Origin: Microvirga sp.
Lineage (GTDB): Bacteria; Pseudomonadota; Alphaproteobacteria; Rhizobiales; Beijerinckiaceae
DNA: 64,000 nucleotides
Direction: 5' to 3'
Assembly (NCBI GenBank): GCA_031181145.1
Contig: JAPSLB010000018.1
Coordinates: 17,190-81,189, forward strand
Shown here piece after piece: positions 34,880 through 45,042 of the stretch. The notes under the pieces were generated by a model. The model saw only the letters and a program-made list of their open reading frames with translations, was not told where the DNA came from and did not search any database. Both the position numbers and the translations under genes were made by a program. Position 1 is the first letter of the stretch; every line of letters begins with the position of its first letter.

Positions 34880-35545
34880 ATGACGAGACAGCTGCGGCTT
34901 GCATTCGTGACGATCGGCGAGAGTCCGCGAGACGATATCGTCCCTGAAATGCTGGCGGATATCGGCGGGAATGTGGAAGCCGTCGAATTCGGCGCCATGG
35001 ACGGTCTCACGGAGGAAGAGGTGGCGGCGCTCGCTCCGCTGCCGGGCGAAACATCGTTTGCCACGCGCCGGCGGAACGGCAGCGAGGTCGCCATTTCCAA
35101 GGAGCGCATCGAGATCCGCCTGGAAGAGCTTCTCCGGCGCATCGACAACGAAGGCTTCGACGCGGTCGTCCTGCTCTGCACGGGCACGCATGTCGCTCCG
35201 CTCCAGAAAACCCTCATGATCGAGTCGCAGCGTATCGTCGATTCCATGGTCGAGGCGATGGCGGCCTCCGCGAAGCGCCTGGGTGTCCTGCTCCCCCTGG
35301 AGCGGCAGATCGAAGAATTTCCTAAGCGGCATGTCTTCAGCACCATGCCGAAGCTGGCCGCGGCCTCGCCCTATGCAGGCGACGACATCGCCGCGAAGGC
35401 GGCATCGCTCGCCGATTGCGACCTCGTCGTGATGCATTGCATGGGCTACTCGGATGCGATGCGAGCGGAGGTTCGCAGCGCGATCTCCGCCCCCGTCCTG
35501 CTGTCGCGCCGGATCGTTTCCGGCGCCATCCGCCAAATCCTCTGA
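34880..35545 (+). CDS. AroM-family protein (Asp/Glu racemase-like)
   Basis: 221-residue stand-alone AroM-family protein. It has TIGESPRDDIVPEML at the start, VEFGAMDGLTEEEVAALAPLPGE, and two cysteines at the places used for catalysis in the Asp/Glu racemase superfamily: Cys100 in VVLLCTG and Cys187 in VVMHCMGYSD. AroM function is not established; racemase or isomerase activity on a small acid is a reasonable guess. The ATG at 34880 follows GAGGGGGGATGAGG; an upstream TTG at 34862 is less likely. It is 34 bp ahead of an ABC substrate-binding protein gene, suggesting that its substrate is what the importer brings in. Confidence 0.8.
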   Translation: MTRQLRLAFVTIGESPRDDIVPEMLADIGGNVEAVEFGAMDGLTEEEVAALAPLPGETSFATRRRNGSEVAISKERIEIRLEELLRRIDNEGFDAVVLLCTGTHVAPLQKTLMIESQRIVDSMVEAMAASAKRLGVLLPLERQIEEFPKRHVFSTMPKLAAASPYAGDDIAAKAASLADCDLVVMHCMGYSDAMRAEVRSAISAPVLLSRRIVSGAIRQIL

Positions 35546-35579
35546 CGACCAAGCGACAAACCAAAGGGAACTGGAGAGA

Positions 35580-37172
35580 ATGATGAGGAACTGGATTTTC
35601 GGAATTGCCGCGGCGAGCCTCGTGGTCGGCATGACGCAAGCTGAACCGGCTTTCGCGTTCGAGCGCGTGGAGGGCGGCAAGGTCATCGTCTTCGGCGGGC
35701 GCCAGCAGATCCCCGTGCTCGATCCGCACGTGCGCTACGACTGGTCGACGCGCATGATGCAGCAGGCGGTCTACGACGCGCTCGTGAAGTACGAGGGCAA
35801 TCCCGCCGAGATCAAGCCGTGGCTGGCCGAGCGCTGGGAGACCAGCGAGGACGGCAAGACCTGGACGTTCCATCTCGTCGACGGCGCCAAGTTTCACAAC
35901 GGGGACCCGGTCGATGCCGAAGCCATCCGCTATTCCTTCGAACGCGGCCTGAAGCTCAACAAGGGCGTGGCCTGGATGCTGAAGGACTTCCTCGATCCGG
36001 AAGGCATCGAGGTGGTCGACGCCCGCACCGTCCGCTTCAACCTGAAATCCCCCTACTCCGCCTTCCTGTCCTTCCTGCCCTGGTGGTATGTGGTGAACCC
36101 GAAGGAAGTGAAGGCCAACGAGGTCGACGGCGATTACGGCCAGAAGTGGCTGACGGACCATGCGGCCGGCTCCGGCCCCTTCAAGCTGAAGCGCTGGGAG
36201 CCGAACGTCCTCTACGAGGTCGAGGCCGTTAAGGACTACTGGAAGGGCTGGCCGCAGGGCGACGCGAACCGCCCGGCCGGCGTGATCTATCGCATCATCC
36301 GCGAGCCGGCGGCCCAGAAGGCAGCTCTCCTGCGCGGCGAGGCGGACATCGTCGAGGGCCTGACGCCCGACGATTACGTCCAGATCGCCAGGCAGCGCGG
36401 CGTGACCATCCAGGATCACCCGGGCATGACGACCTTCAGCATCAAGTTCAACAACCAGCAGGGCCCGACGGCGGACAAGAACCTTCGCAAGGCGATCGCC
36501 TATGCGGTCGACTACGACGGCCTCGTGCAGATCTACAACGGCGCCGCGAAGCTCCAGACCAGCCCCTTCCCGAACGCCCTGCGCGGCCATGTCGACGTGC
36601 CGAACATTCCGCGCCGGGATCTCGCCAAGGCGAAGGAATTTCTCGCGAAGTCGCAGCATCCGGACGGCGGCCTGACCCTGGAATACTACCATGTCGCGGG
36701 CCTCGAGGAGGCGCGGCGCATCGGCCTTCTGCTTCTCGACAATCTGGCTCCCCTGAACATCAAGGTCGAGCTGCGTCCCGAGCAATGGCCGAACATGGTC
36801 GCCAAGGGCTCGAAGGTCGAGACTTCGCCGGCCATGACGTCGGTCTACGTGACGCCGATCTCGACCGATCCGGACGCGGTGGCCTACCAGTACCACCCGA
36901 ACTCCTACGGCCAGTACTTCGCCATGTCGTTCTACCAGAATCCCGACGTGGCGGCGAAGATCGATACGGCCCGCCGGAGCAGCGACTGGAACGAGCGCGC
37001 CAAGCTCTACGAGGACATCCAGAAGCAGATCGTCGAGGATCAGCCGGAAGTGTTCGGGATGATGCAGAACCGCCGCTGGGCGCACCGGGACTATCTGAAG
37101 GGCTTCTCCTTCAGCCCCGTGCGGTTCACCGGCGAGGTCGATCTCTATCCTCTCTGGATCGACGCCAAGTGA
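35580..37172 (+). CDS. Dipeptide/oligopeptide-type ABC substrate-binding protein
   Basis: Family 5 (SBP_bac_5, DppA-like) periplasmic binding protein, 530 residues with a Sec signal peptide (MMRNWIFGIAAASLVVGMTQ, cleavage probably after AFA at about 26). Family landmarks are LAERWETSEDGKTWTFHLVDGAKFHNGDPVDAE and GSGPFKLKRWEPN, followed by RKAIAYAVDYD. Such proteins bind peptides, opines, nickel or other small polar compounds, so the ligand is open. Two adjacent ATGs (35580 and 35583) follow GGAGAG. It is the first gene of the five-gene importer set, with a hairpin after it. Confidence 0.9.
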   Translation: MMRNWIFGIAAASLVVGMTQAEPAFAFERVEGGKVIVFGGRQQIPVLDPHVRYDWSTRMMQQAVYDALVKYEGNPAEIKPWLAERWETSEDGKTWTFHLVDGAKFHNGDPVDAEAIRYSFERGLKLNKGVAWMLKDFLDPEGIEVVDARTVRFNLKSPYSAFLSFLPWWYVVNPKEVKANEVDGDYGQKWLTDHAAGSGPFKLKRWEPNVLYEVEAVKDYWKGWPQGDANRPAGVIYRIIREPAAQKAALLRGEADIVEGLTPDDYVQIARQRGVTIQDHPGMTTFSIKFNNQQGPTADKNLRKAIAYAVDYDGLVQIYNGAAKLQTSPFPNALRGHVDVPNIPRRDLAKAKEFLAKSQHPDGGLTLEYYHVAGLEEARRIGLLLLDNLAPLNIKVELRPEQWPNMVAKGSKVETSPAMTSVYVTPISTDPDAVAYQYHPNSYGQYFAMSFYQNPDVAAKIDTARRSSDWNERAKLYEDIQKQIVEDQPEVFGMMQNRRWAHRDYLKGFSFSPVRFTGEVDLYPLWIDAK

Positions 37173-37220
37173 TGGATGCGGCCAACGTCTTGGCGCAGTC
37201 CGACTGCTCACGCGGGACAT

Positions 37221-37240
37221 GTGGGGGCCTGAGCCCCCAC
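37221..37240 (+). promoter_or_regulatory. Hairpin between substrate-binding protein and permease genes
   Basis: Arms GTGGGGGC (37221-37228) and GCCCCCAC (37233-37240) with loop CTGA, 48 bp after the binding-protein stop and 41 bp before the permease ATG. It could reduce read-through or protect the upstream mRNA, as in the ehu operon. Confidence 0.55.
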
Positions 37241-37280
37241 GACCCTCGACATATCGTTCTCGACCGAAGGGCATAGCGCC

Positions 37281-38288
37281 ATGCTGACGTTTACCTTCCG
37301 CAAGATCGCGGTGCTGGTGGGCACGATGCTCGGTCTTGCGGCCCTGACCTTCCTCATCACCAACGTCGCACCGGGCGATCCTGCCCGCCTCGTCGCGGGT
37401 CCCGACGCCACCAACGACATGGTGGAAACGATCCGCCAGGAATACGGCCTGGACCGCCCGCTCTACGAGCAGTTCGCGATCTATATGGGCGATCTGCTCA
37501 CAGGCGATCTCGGACGCTCGATCGTGTCCACCCGTCCGGTCGTCGACGAGCTCATGCGCTATGTGCCGGCGACCCTGGAACTGGTTCTCGTCGCCATGGT
37601 GCTCGGCATCCTGGTCGGCGTGCCCTTCGGCATGCTCTCCGCCGTCTACAAGGACAGGTTCCTGGATCAGGTGACCCGCATCTTCTCCATCTCCGGCGTG
37701 GCCCTGCCGGCGTTCTGGTTCGGCATTCTGCTGCAGCTTTTCTTCGCCGTGCGCCTGGAGTGGCTGCCCGTCTCCGGCCGGCTTCCGCTGACCGAGCTCC
37801 CGCCCGAGCCCATCACCCATCTTCTCCTGGTGGACAGCCTGCTGCGGGGTCAGTTCGAGACGTTCTGGGCTGCCCTCTCCCACATCATTCTGCCTGCCAT
37901 CGTCCTGTCGTTCCCCTGCCTGGCCTCGATCCTGCGCGTGAACCGGGCCGAGATGATCGAGGTCCTGCAGTCGGATCACATCGTGGCGGCCCGCGCCCAT
38001 GGCATCAGCTCGGCCCGGATCGTCACGATCTATGCTCTCAAGAACGCCCTTCTGCCGACGCTCGCCATGATCGGCCTGCGCTTCGGCTGGATGCTGGGCT
38101 CCACGGTGCTGGTGGAAACCGTGTTCGATTGGCCCGGCATCGGGCTTTATGCCGTGTCCTCGGCGCTGGCTTCCGATTTCAAGCCCGTCGTCGGCGTCAC
38201 TCTCGTCATCGGCTTCTTCTTCATGATCACAAACACGCTGGTCGACCTGGCCTATGCCTGGATCGATCCTCGACTGAGGAGGGCCTGA
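37281..38288 (+). CDS. Dipeptide-type ABC transporter permease, DppB-like
   Basis: 335-residue inner-membrane subunit with about six transmembrane helices. The N-terminal helix is followed by FLITNVAPGDPARLVAG (the family TIGR-type motif) and a periplasmic stretch RQEYGLDRPLYEQF. The cytoplasmic EAA loop appears as ARAHGISSARIVTIYALKNALLPT, and ETVFDWPGIG is a conserved late segment. It starts at ATG 37281 and is separated by a single base from the next permease gene. Confidence 0.88.
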   Translation: MLTFTFRKIAVLVGTMLGLAALTFLITNVAPGDPARLVAGPDATNDMVETIRQEYGLDRPLYEQFAIYMGDLLTGDLGRSIVSTRPVVDELMRYVPATLELVLVAMVLGILVGVPFGMLSAVYKDRFLDQVTRIFSISGVALPAFWFGILLQLFFAVRLEWLPVSGRLPLTELPPEPITHLLLVDSLLRGQFETFWAALSHIILPAIVLSFPCLASILRVNRAEMIEVLQSDHIVAARAHGISSARIVTIYALKNALLPTLAMIGLRFGWMLGSTVLVETVFDWPGIGLYAVSSALASDFKPVVGVTLVIGFFFMITNTLVDLAYAWIDPRLRRA

Positions 38289-38289
38289 A

Positions 38290-39203
38290 ATGTCGGCCGA
38301 ACTCCAGAGCACCGCCGTGCATGTCCCCGGCTTCAGGGAGCGCCATGCCAGCACCATCCGGCAATGGCGCCTCTATGCTCATCTGTTCACGAGCAGCTTC
38401 TCCTCGATGCTGGGTCTCGGCCTCGTGCTGCTGTTCCTCATCCTGGCGGTATTCGGGCCCATGCTGGCGCCCTATCCCGAGGATACGATGGGAGCGGTCA
38501 AGCTCGGACAGCGTCTGCTGCCTCCGAGCCTCGAGCATCCCTTCGGCACGGACGAGATGGGTGCGGACATTCTGTCCCGCGTGATCGTCGGTGCGCGCAC
38601 CTCGCTGTGGATCGGCCTGGTCATCACAGGTCTCGGCGCGGGGATCGGCGTGCCGCTCGGCATCATCGCAGGGTATAAGGGCGGGTTCATCCGGGCCGCG
38701 ATCATGCGCGTCACCGACCTGTTCCTGGCGGTCCCGGGCCTGGCGCTCGCCCTGGCGATCGTCGCTGCCCTGGGGCCCGGCATCACCAATTGCGTGATCG
38801 CCCTCGCCATCGTCTGGTGGCCGGGATACGTGCGGCTGGTCGAAGCCAAGACGCTTTCCATCAAGGAAGAGCTTCACGTGGAGGCCGCCCGCGCGCTCGG
38901 CGCGAAGACGCCCTGGATCCTGCGCAAGCACATCCTGCCGAACTGCATGACGCCGATCGTCGTCAAGGCCAGCATGGACATGGGCATGGCCATTCTCTCC
39001 GCCGCGAGCCTGGGCTTCATCGGCCTCGGTGCCAAGCCGCCGCATCCGGAATGGGGCGCGATGATCTCGGTCGCCCGCACCTACATGCCTGACTGGTGGT
39101 GGTACTCCGCCTTCCCGGGTCTTGCCATCTTCCTGACCGTGCTCGGCTTCAATCTCCTCGGCGACGGCCTGCGCGACATCCTCGATCCCCGGAGCCGCGG
39201 CCG

Positions 39204-39207
<4 letters not shown>
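38290..39207 (+). CDS. Dipeptide-type ABC transporter permease, DppC-like
   Basis: Second membrane subunit, 305 residues with about six helices and a longer N-terminal cytoplasmic part. PFGTDEMGADILSRVIVGARTSL is the typical DppC segment, and the EAA loop is EAARALGAKTPWILRKHILPN. SLGFIGLGAKPPHPEWGAM closes the conserved part. It starts directly after the dppB-like stop and overlaps the first ATPase gene by 4 nt. Confidence 0.88.
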
Positions 39208-40187
<980 letters not shown>

Positions 40188-41097
40188 GGCTGCGGCGGGA
40201 GCGAAGCCGCTCCTTTCCGCCCGTCATCTCACCAAGGTCTTTCACACGGGCGGCCAGGAATTCCGCGCCGTCGACGACGTCTCCCTAAGCGTCGGCCACG
40301 GCAAGGTGCTTGGCATTGTCGGCGAGTCGGGCTCCGGCAAATCGACGGTCGCCCGCATGGTCATGCGGCTGATCGAGCCGACCTCGGGCACCGTCATGTT
40401 CGATGGCGACGATCTGACCGCCAAGACAGGCGAAGCCCTCCGCCGGATGAGGCGGAACATGCAGATCGTCTTCCAGAACCCGCACTCGGCGCTCAACCCG
40501 CGCGACACGATCGGCGACGCCATCGCCGAACCTTTTCTGGTTCAGACGAGAGTCCGGGGCTCGGAGCTCGACCGTAAGGTCGAGGAACTGCTCGATATCG
40601 TCAGCCTGCCGAAGACCTTCAAGTACCGCTATCCGCACGAACTCTCCGGAGGCCAGAAGCAGCGCGTCTGCATCGCCCGCGCCGTGGCGCTGGAGCCGCG
40701 CCTTCTGGTTCTCGACGAGCCCACCTCCGCGCTCGACGTTTCGGTTCAGGCTCAGATCATCATGTTCCTGCAGGATCTCAGGGCGCGTCTGAACCTGACC
40801 TATCTCTTCATCTCGCACAATCTGGCCGTGGTTCGGCATCTCTGCGACGATGTCGTCGTCATGAACAAGGGCGCCGTCGTCGAGAGCGGGCCGACCGAGG
40901 CCGTGTTCAAGTCTCCTCGCAACGCCTATACACGGCAATTGATCGAGAGCGTTCCTCGCATTCCCCGCCCGGCCAGCTGATCCGCCGGTCCCTTGAACCA
41001 TCTCCATTCATGCCTATCTCGGGAGGGACCCCCGATCCGGGCCCCTCTGACGTAAGCCACGCCGCCACTTACGTGATGTCGGATCCTGCCTGATCCG

Positions 41098-41427
41098 ATG
41101 GCCGGCGACTGGACGAGCATGATCCAAGAGATTCTGATTCTCATCGTCAATTTTCTGATTGTCGACCCGCTGCAGGCCGAGATGAATAAACGCCTCGCCG
41201 ACGCCCGTGCTCCGCAGGCCATCATCGCCGATGTCAGGAGCTGCGCCGATGCTGCGCTTCCGCACCTTGCCGACCGCGCGGCAGGAGAGCCCGGCTGGGT
41301 GGCGATGACGGCTCTCGATGTTTGGCTCGGCAGGGTCGCACCGGAGGACGTGCTTGCGTCGGTGTCGCCTCAATGCGACGGCCCAGTCAGGGCAGCGAAA
41401 GGGTATCTCCAAGGACGGGCCGCCTAA
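41098..41427 (+). CDS. Small hypothetical protein
   Basis: 109-residue protein I do not recognise. The N-terminal half has a hydrophobic segment (IQEILILIVNFLIVDPLQAEM, about 9-29) followed by an amphipathic helical region with NKRLADARAPQAIIADVRSCADAALPHL. Two cysteines are present. Codon use fits a real gene: the third positions are GC-rich and there is no competing ORF of better quality. It lies alone between the importer operon and the alcohol dehydrogenase, 118 bp after the dppF-like stop. Confidence 0.5.
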   Translation: MAGDWTSMIQEILILIVNFLIVDPLQAEMNKRLADARAPQAIIADVRSCADAALPHLADRAAGEPGWVAMTALDVWLGRVAPEDVLASVSPQCDGPVRAAKGYLQGRAA

Positions 41428-42079
41428 ACCTCGCGCGGTCCTTTCGGGACCGCAGCGAACGATGCCAGGCCCAGAGCGTGAGCCCCGGAAGGTCTCCGAT
41501 CCGCTCCTCATCCTATCCGCGCAATACCGGCAGCTTCGCCGTTCCCGCGCTCACCGGCAGGCCCCTCCGCCTCTCCTTTGCAAAGGGAGTGGCGGCCCCC
41601 TTGGGCTGGCGAATGGATCGGTGGACCGGTGAATCGCAGGCTCTCGGGCGCTTGGCGCTTGCTGCGTTCACACAGCCTCGTCCACCCATCGCATGAGGGC
41701 ACCACAGCCCGCCCGAGATCTTCCTGCCGGATAGCTCGCAGCTGCGACGGCATAGCCGGACATGCCAGTCAAATCAGCGGGTTGGCCTCCCGTGAAGGCA
41801 TGAGCGTCCGCGGCGGGAGGGGGCTTCACTTTCATATCGTGAAATTGCGCTTCACGTCGTTGACGGGCGAGTTCCACCAAACCATACTTTTTGAAAGCAA
41901 ATAAAACAGAGGAAGGATGTGAAAATTACCTGATCTTTGTTGGCTTATCTTAAGTGAATGAAGCACTGCTGTTTGAAGCCACAGGATACCTTCTGAACAA
42001 TCAGACACGACAACAAAGGATCGTGTCTCATTTTAGTTTCGCGCCCTCGAGAAAGTGGCTGCCCGGAGGAGATCTATAC
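41428..42079. other. 652-bp region without a convincing gene, upstream of the alcohol dehydrogenase
   Basis: Overlapping open frames here are short and unlike known proteins. An imperfect palindrome at 41567-41595 (CCGCC, CTCC, TTTGCAAA, GGGAG, GGCGG) resembles dispersed intergenic repeats. The 3' half turns AT-rich and carries the IclR-type site and the promoter annotated separately. A long leader of about 190 nt would precede the dehydrogenase ATG. Confidence 0.5.
41830..41888 (+). promoter_or_regulatory. IclR-type operator and promoter of the alcohol dehydrogenase
   Basis: TTTCATATCGTGAAA at 41830-41844 is a TTTCA-N5-TGAAA palindrome, the same pattern as in front of iclR (54612-54626). 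A promoter follows: TTGACG at 41860-41865, 17-bp spacer, CATACT at 41883-41888. The operator centre is 23 bp before the -35 box, a position suited to an activator. Confidence 0.6.
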
Positions 42080-43243
42080 ATGTCGATGCCCGAAAACGTT
42101 CGCACCCACGCCGATTATCCGATTCCGGAGACCATGAAAGCCTGGGTATTGGGAGATCCCGGCCAGCTGACCCTGGTCGATAAGGCCGTGCCGGTTCCCA
42201 AGAAGGCGGAAGTTCTGGTCCGCATCGATGCGGTCGCCATTTGCGCAACCGATCTGGAGATCATCAACCACGGCCCGCCGGCCCAGATTCAAGGCGGCGC
42301 GCCGTTCAACAAGAACTTCACGCCGGGTCACGAATACATGGGTACGGTCGTGGCCCTCGGTCCGGGCGTGGACGAATACAAGATCGGTGACCGCGTGACG
42401 GTCGAGATCCACGCCGGATGCGGACAATGCAAGCGCTGCCGCCAGGGCATGTACACATCGTGCCACAACTACGGCAAGAACTACGGAGATGTCGACAAGG
42501 GGCATCGCGCGAACGGTTTCACGACCGATGGCGGATTCTGCGAGTACCAGGTGAACAACATCAACACCCTGGTGCATGTCGCGGACAGCATGAGCGACGA
42601 AGAGGCGACCCTCGTGGTTACGGCCGGAACGGCGATGTACGGCCTGACCGAGCTCGGCGGCCTCGTTGCCGGTGAGAGCGTGGTCGTCAGCGGACCCGGT
42701 CCGATCGGGCTGCTCGGCGCGGCGGTTGCCAAGGCGCTGGGAGCTCAGCCGGTCATTCTCACCGGAACGCGCGACAATCGCCTCGAAATGGGCAAGAGGC
42801 TCGGTGCCGACCACGTCATCAACGTCCGGAAGGAAGATCCCGTCGAGGCAGTCAAGCGCATCATGGGCGGCAAGGGCGTCGATTATGTTCTCGAGTGCTC
42901 GGGTGCGCCGAATGCCGTCAACGAAGCCGCTCAGATGCTCAATCGAGGAGGCAAGATCTGCCTCGCCGCCTTCCCGAGCGACGCCGTTCCGGTCGACGTG
43001 GCCTACCTGGTCCGCAACAACATCTATCTCTACGGGATCCGCGGCGAGGGCAAGACGGCGACCCACCGCGCCGAGGCGTTCATGCGCCAGAAGCGCTTCG
43101 ACGCCACGCTGGTCCATACTCATACATTCGCGATGGAGGATCTTCCGGAAGCCCTGCGGTATGCCAAAGACCGCGTGGAAGATGCCATCAAGGTCGTCGT
43201 GAAGAACAAGCACGCCATGCAGTACGCTGAGGCGGCGGAGTAA
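42080..43243 (+). CDS. Zinc-dependent medium-chain alcohol/polyol dehydrogenase
   Basis: 387-residue MDR-superfamily dehydrogenase of the threonine/sorbitol dehydrogenase type. Catalytic zinc ligands are Cys55 in VAICATDLE and His84-Glu85 in GHEYMG. The structural zinc lobe is present with Cys114, 117, 120 and 128 (GCGQCKRCRQGMYTSC). The NAD-binding motif SGPGPIGLLGAAVAK lies near 195. Start ATG 42080 follows GGAGGA. It probably oxidises a polyol or sugar acid; given the nearby otnK/otnC/hyi genes and the shared IclR-type site, a four-carbon sugar alcohol or acid is possible. Substrate is unproven. Confidence 0.82.
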   Translation: MSMPENVRTHADYPIPETMKAWVLGDPGQLTLVDKAVPVPKKAEVLVRIDAVAICATDLEIINHGPPAQIQGGAPFNKNFTPGHEYMGTVVALGPGVDEYKIGDRVTVEIHAGCGQCKRCRQGMYTSCHNYGKNYGDVDKGHRANGFTTDGGFCEYQVNNINTLVHVADSMSDEEATLVVTAGTAMYGLTELGGLVAGESVVVSGPGPIGLLGAAVAKALGAQPVILTGTRDNRLEMGKRLGADHVINVRKEDPVEAVKRIMGGKGVDYVLECSGAPNAVNEAAQMLNRGGKICLAAFPSDAVPVDVAYLVRNNIYLYGIRGEGKTATHRAEAFMRQKRFDATLVHTHTFAMEDLPEALRYAKDRVEDAIKVVVKNKHAMQYAEAAE

Positions 43244-43568
43244 GAAGGGTGCGGCGCTGGCTGACTGCCAGCGCCGCTTCCTGCATTAAGCGATGATCTG
43301 ACCGAGCCCTCAGAGGCTACGCCACGGTCGGATCGACTGAGGCAGATTGCCACGCGACAAACACAAGGGCCTATGTCGACGCACTGTCTCTTGAGCACTC
43401 GGAGCGCGAAGGTATTCTCGTTCGATTCTTCGCCCGCGCGTGCGAAAAGCACCAAACTCAGAAATAAAAAAATACAACACGCCGACAAAGATAAAGGGCG
43501 CACTTGTCAAGACGGGGGCAAGATGAGGTCCAGAAAACAATCCGCTAGTCTCTAGCAGGGAGGATGGA
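43244..43568. other. Intergenic region between dehydrogenase and dctA
   Basis: 325 bp with no gene. It holds the terminator at 43251-43277, an AT-rich stretch near 43461-43485, and a small palindrome GCTAGTCTCTAGC (43544-43556) placed directly before the dctA ribosome site AGGGAGGA. I could not define a clear promoter. Confidence 0.5.
43251..43277 (+). terminator. Terminator after the alcohol dehydrogenase
   Basis: Arms GCGGCGCTGG (43251-43260) and CCAGCGCCGC (43268-43277) are a perfect 10-bp stem with loop CTGACTG, starting 7 bp after the stop codon and followed by TTCCT. Confidence 0.75.
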
Positions 43569-44933
43569 ATGTCTCAAGGTGCAGTTATAACCGACGCGGT
43601 TGGCGGCGCCCCGAAGACCCCGAATGGGGTCATGAAGTGGCTGCAGAAACTCTATATTCAGGTCATCATCGGCGTCGTCATCGGTAGCCTGATCGGCTAC
43701 TTCGAGCCTCAGCTCGCAGTTCAGCTCAAGCCGCTCGGCGATGTGTTCATTCGTGCCATCAAGGTCATCGTCACGCCGATCATCTTTCTGACGATCGTCG
43801 TCGGCATCGCGACCATTGGCGATATGCGCAAGATCGCCAATATCGGCGTGAAAGCGCTGATCTATTTCGAGGTCGCGTCAACGATCGCGCTGCTGATCGG
43901 CCTGTTGGTCGGCAATCTGTGGCCCGTTGGCCGCGGGATCAATGCCGATCCGGCGACGCTCGATGCCGGTGCGGTGTCAGGCTATGTGTCGAACGCGGAG
44001 CATATGACGCTCCTCGACTTCTTCATCAACATCATCCCGAAGACCTTCGTCGAACCCTTCGTATCCGGCGATATTCTGCCCGTCCTGTTCGTTGCCGTGC
44101 TCTTCGGCCTCGGTCTGTGCAAATTGGGCGATCGTGCGAAGCCCTTCATCGGCACACTCGAAGTCGCCACGCACGGCCTCTTCGGCATGGTCGGCATCAT
44201 CATGCGCTTTGCTCCGCTCGGAGCGGCCGGTGCGATGGCGTTCACGATCGGCAAGTACGGGACCGGCTCGCTTCTGAGCCTGGGCGAGTTGGTGCTCTCG
44301 GTCTACATCGTGAGCGTCATGTTCGTCGTGGTCATTCTCGGACTTTTCCTGCGGATTGCCGGATTCAACCTGTTCAAGGTGCTGTCGCACTTCAAGGACG
44401 AGATCCTTGTCGTGTTCGCCGCGACCTCGGCGGAGACCATGATCCCGCGCTCCATGGAGAAGCTCGAAGCCATGGGGGTGAAGAAAGAGGTTGTCGGCCT
44501 GGTGATGCCGACGGGCTTTTCCTTCAACATGGATGGCACCGCGATCTACATGACCATGGCGGTCCTCTTCATCGCACATGCGACCAACACCGAGCTGACC
44601 GTCGCCCATCAGCTGACAATTCTGCTGATCATGCTCTTCACCTCCAAAGGCGCGGCAGGCGTGACCGGCGGCGGCTTCATTGCCCTGGCGGCGACGATGC
44701 CGGCCATCGGCGTGCTGCCGATCGCGGGGTTGACCCTCCTCATCGGCGTGGATCGCTTCATGGCCGAGATCCGGGCCGCCACCAACCTCACCAGCAACAT
44801 CATCGCGACCCTGGTGGTCGCCCGGTGGGTCGGAGCGGTGGACTGCGAGAAGGCACGGGCAGTGCTGGACGGCGAGATTGCTCCGGAGGCGCCGAAGGCC
44901 GCGAAGATCGACGTTCTTCAGCCTGCCGAGTAG
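43569..44933 (+). CDS. dctA: DctA-type C4-dicarboxylate:cation symporter
   Basis: Inner-membrane sodium/proton symporter of the DAACS family, 454 residues with about eight helices and two re-entrant loops. Family motifs are AATSAETMIPRSMEKLEAMG (Ser-rich hairpin HP1; usually SSSE), GLVMPTGFSFNMDGTAIYMTM, and SKGAAGVTGGGFIALAATMP (HP2). These match DctA more than GltP, with fumarate, malate or succinate as usual substrates. It starts at ATG 43569 after AGGGAGGATGGA. Neighbouring sugar-acid genes raise the chance that another C4 acid is carried, but that is inference. Confidence 0.85.
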   Translation: MSQGAVITDAVGGAPKTPNGVMKWLQKLYIQVIIGVVIGSLIGYFEPQLAVQLKPLGDVFIRAIKVIVTPIIFLTIVVGIATIGDMRKIANIGVKALIYFEVASTIALLIGLLVGNLWPVGRGINADPATLDAGAVSGYVSNAEHMTLLDFFINIIPKTFVEPFVSGDILPVLFVAVLFGLGLCKLGDRAKPFIGTLEVATHGLFGMVGIIMRFAPLGAAGAMAFTIGKYGTGSLLSLGELVLSVYIVSVMFVVVILGLFLRIAGFNLFKVLSHFKDEILVVFAATSAETMIPRSMEKLEAMGVKKEVVGLVMPTGFSFNMDGTAIYMTMAVLFIAHATNTELTVAHQLTILLIMLFTSKGAAGVTGGGFIALAATMPAIGVLPIAGLTLLIGVDRFMAEIRAATNLTSNIIATLVVARWVGAVDCEKARAVLDGEIAPEAPKAAKIDVLQPAE

Positions 44934-44940
44934 TGAGGCC

Positions 44941-44998
44941 GCGGCGTCTGACACCCCGACGCCGCAGCGAAACGCCCGTGCTGACGCGCGGGCGTTTC
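44941..44998. terminator. Double hairpin terminator between dctA and the LysR gene
   Basis: Two perfect stems in tandem: GCGGCGTC (44941-44948) with GACGCCGC (44958-44965), and GAAACGCCCG (44969-44978) with CGGGCGTTTC (44989-44998). The second is flanked by A and T runs on its arms and can serve both convergent genes. Confidence 0.75.
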
Positions 44999-45042
44999 AT
45001 TGCGTTGCTGGCGCGATGCCGGCGAAGCCTCCCGCAATTCGC

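Noticed and set aside
35337..38357. 1006-residue minus-strand frame
   Set aside because: Opposite the substrate-binding protein and permease genes; His/Asp/Arg-rich shadow with no domain.
41508..41904. Several 70-110 residue frames on both strands
   Set aside because: No ribosome sites, no family resemblance, mutually overlapping; treated as noncoding.
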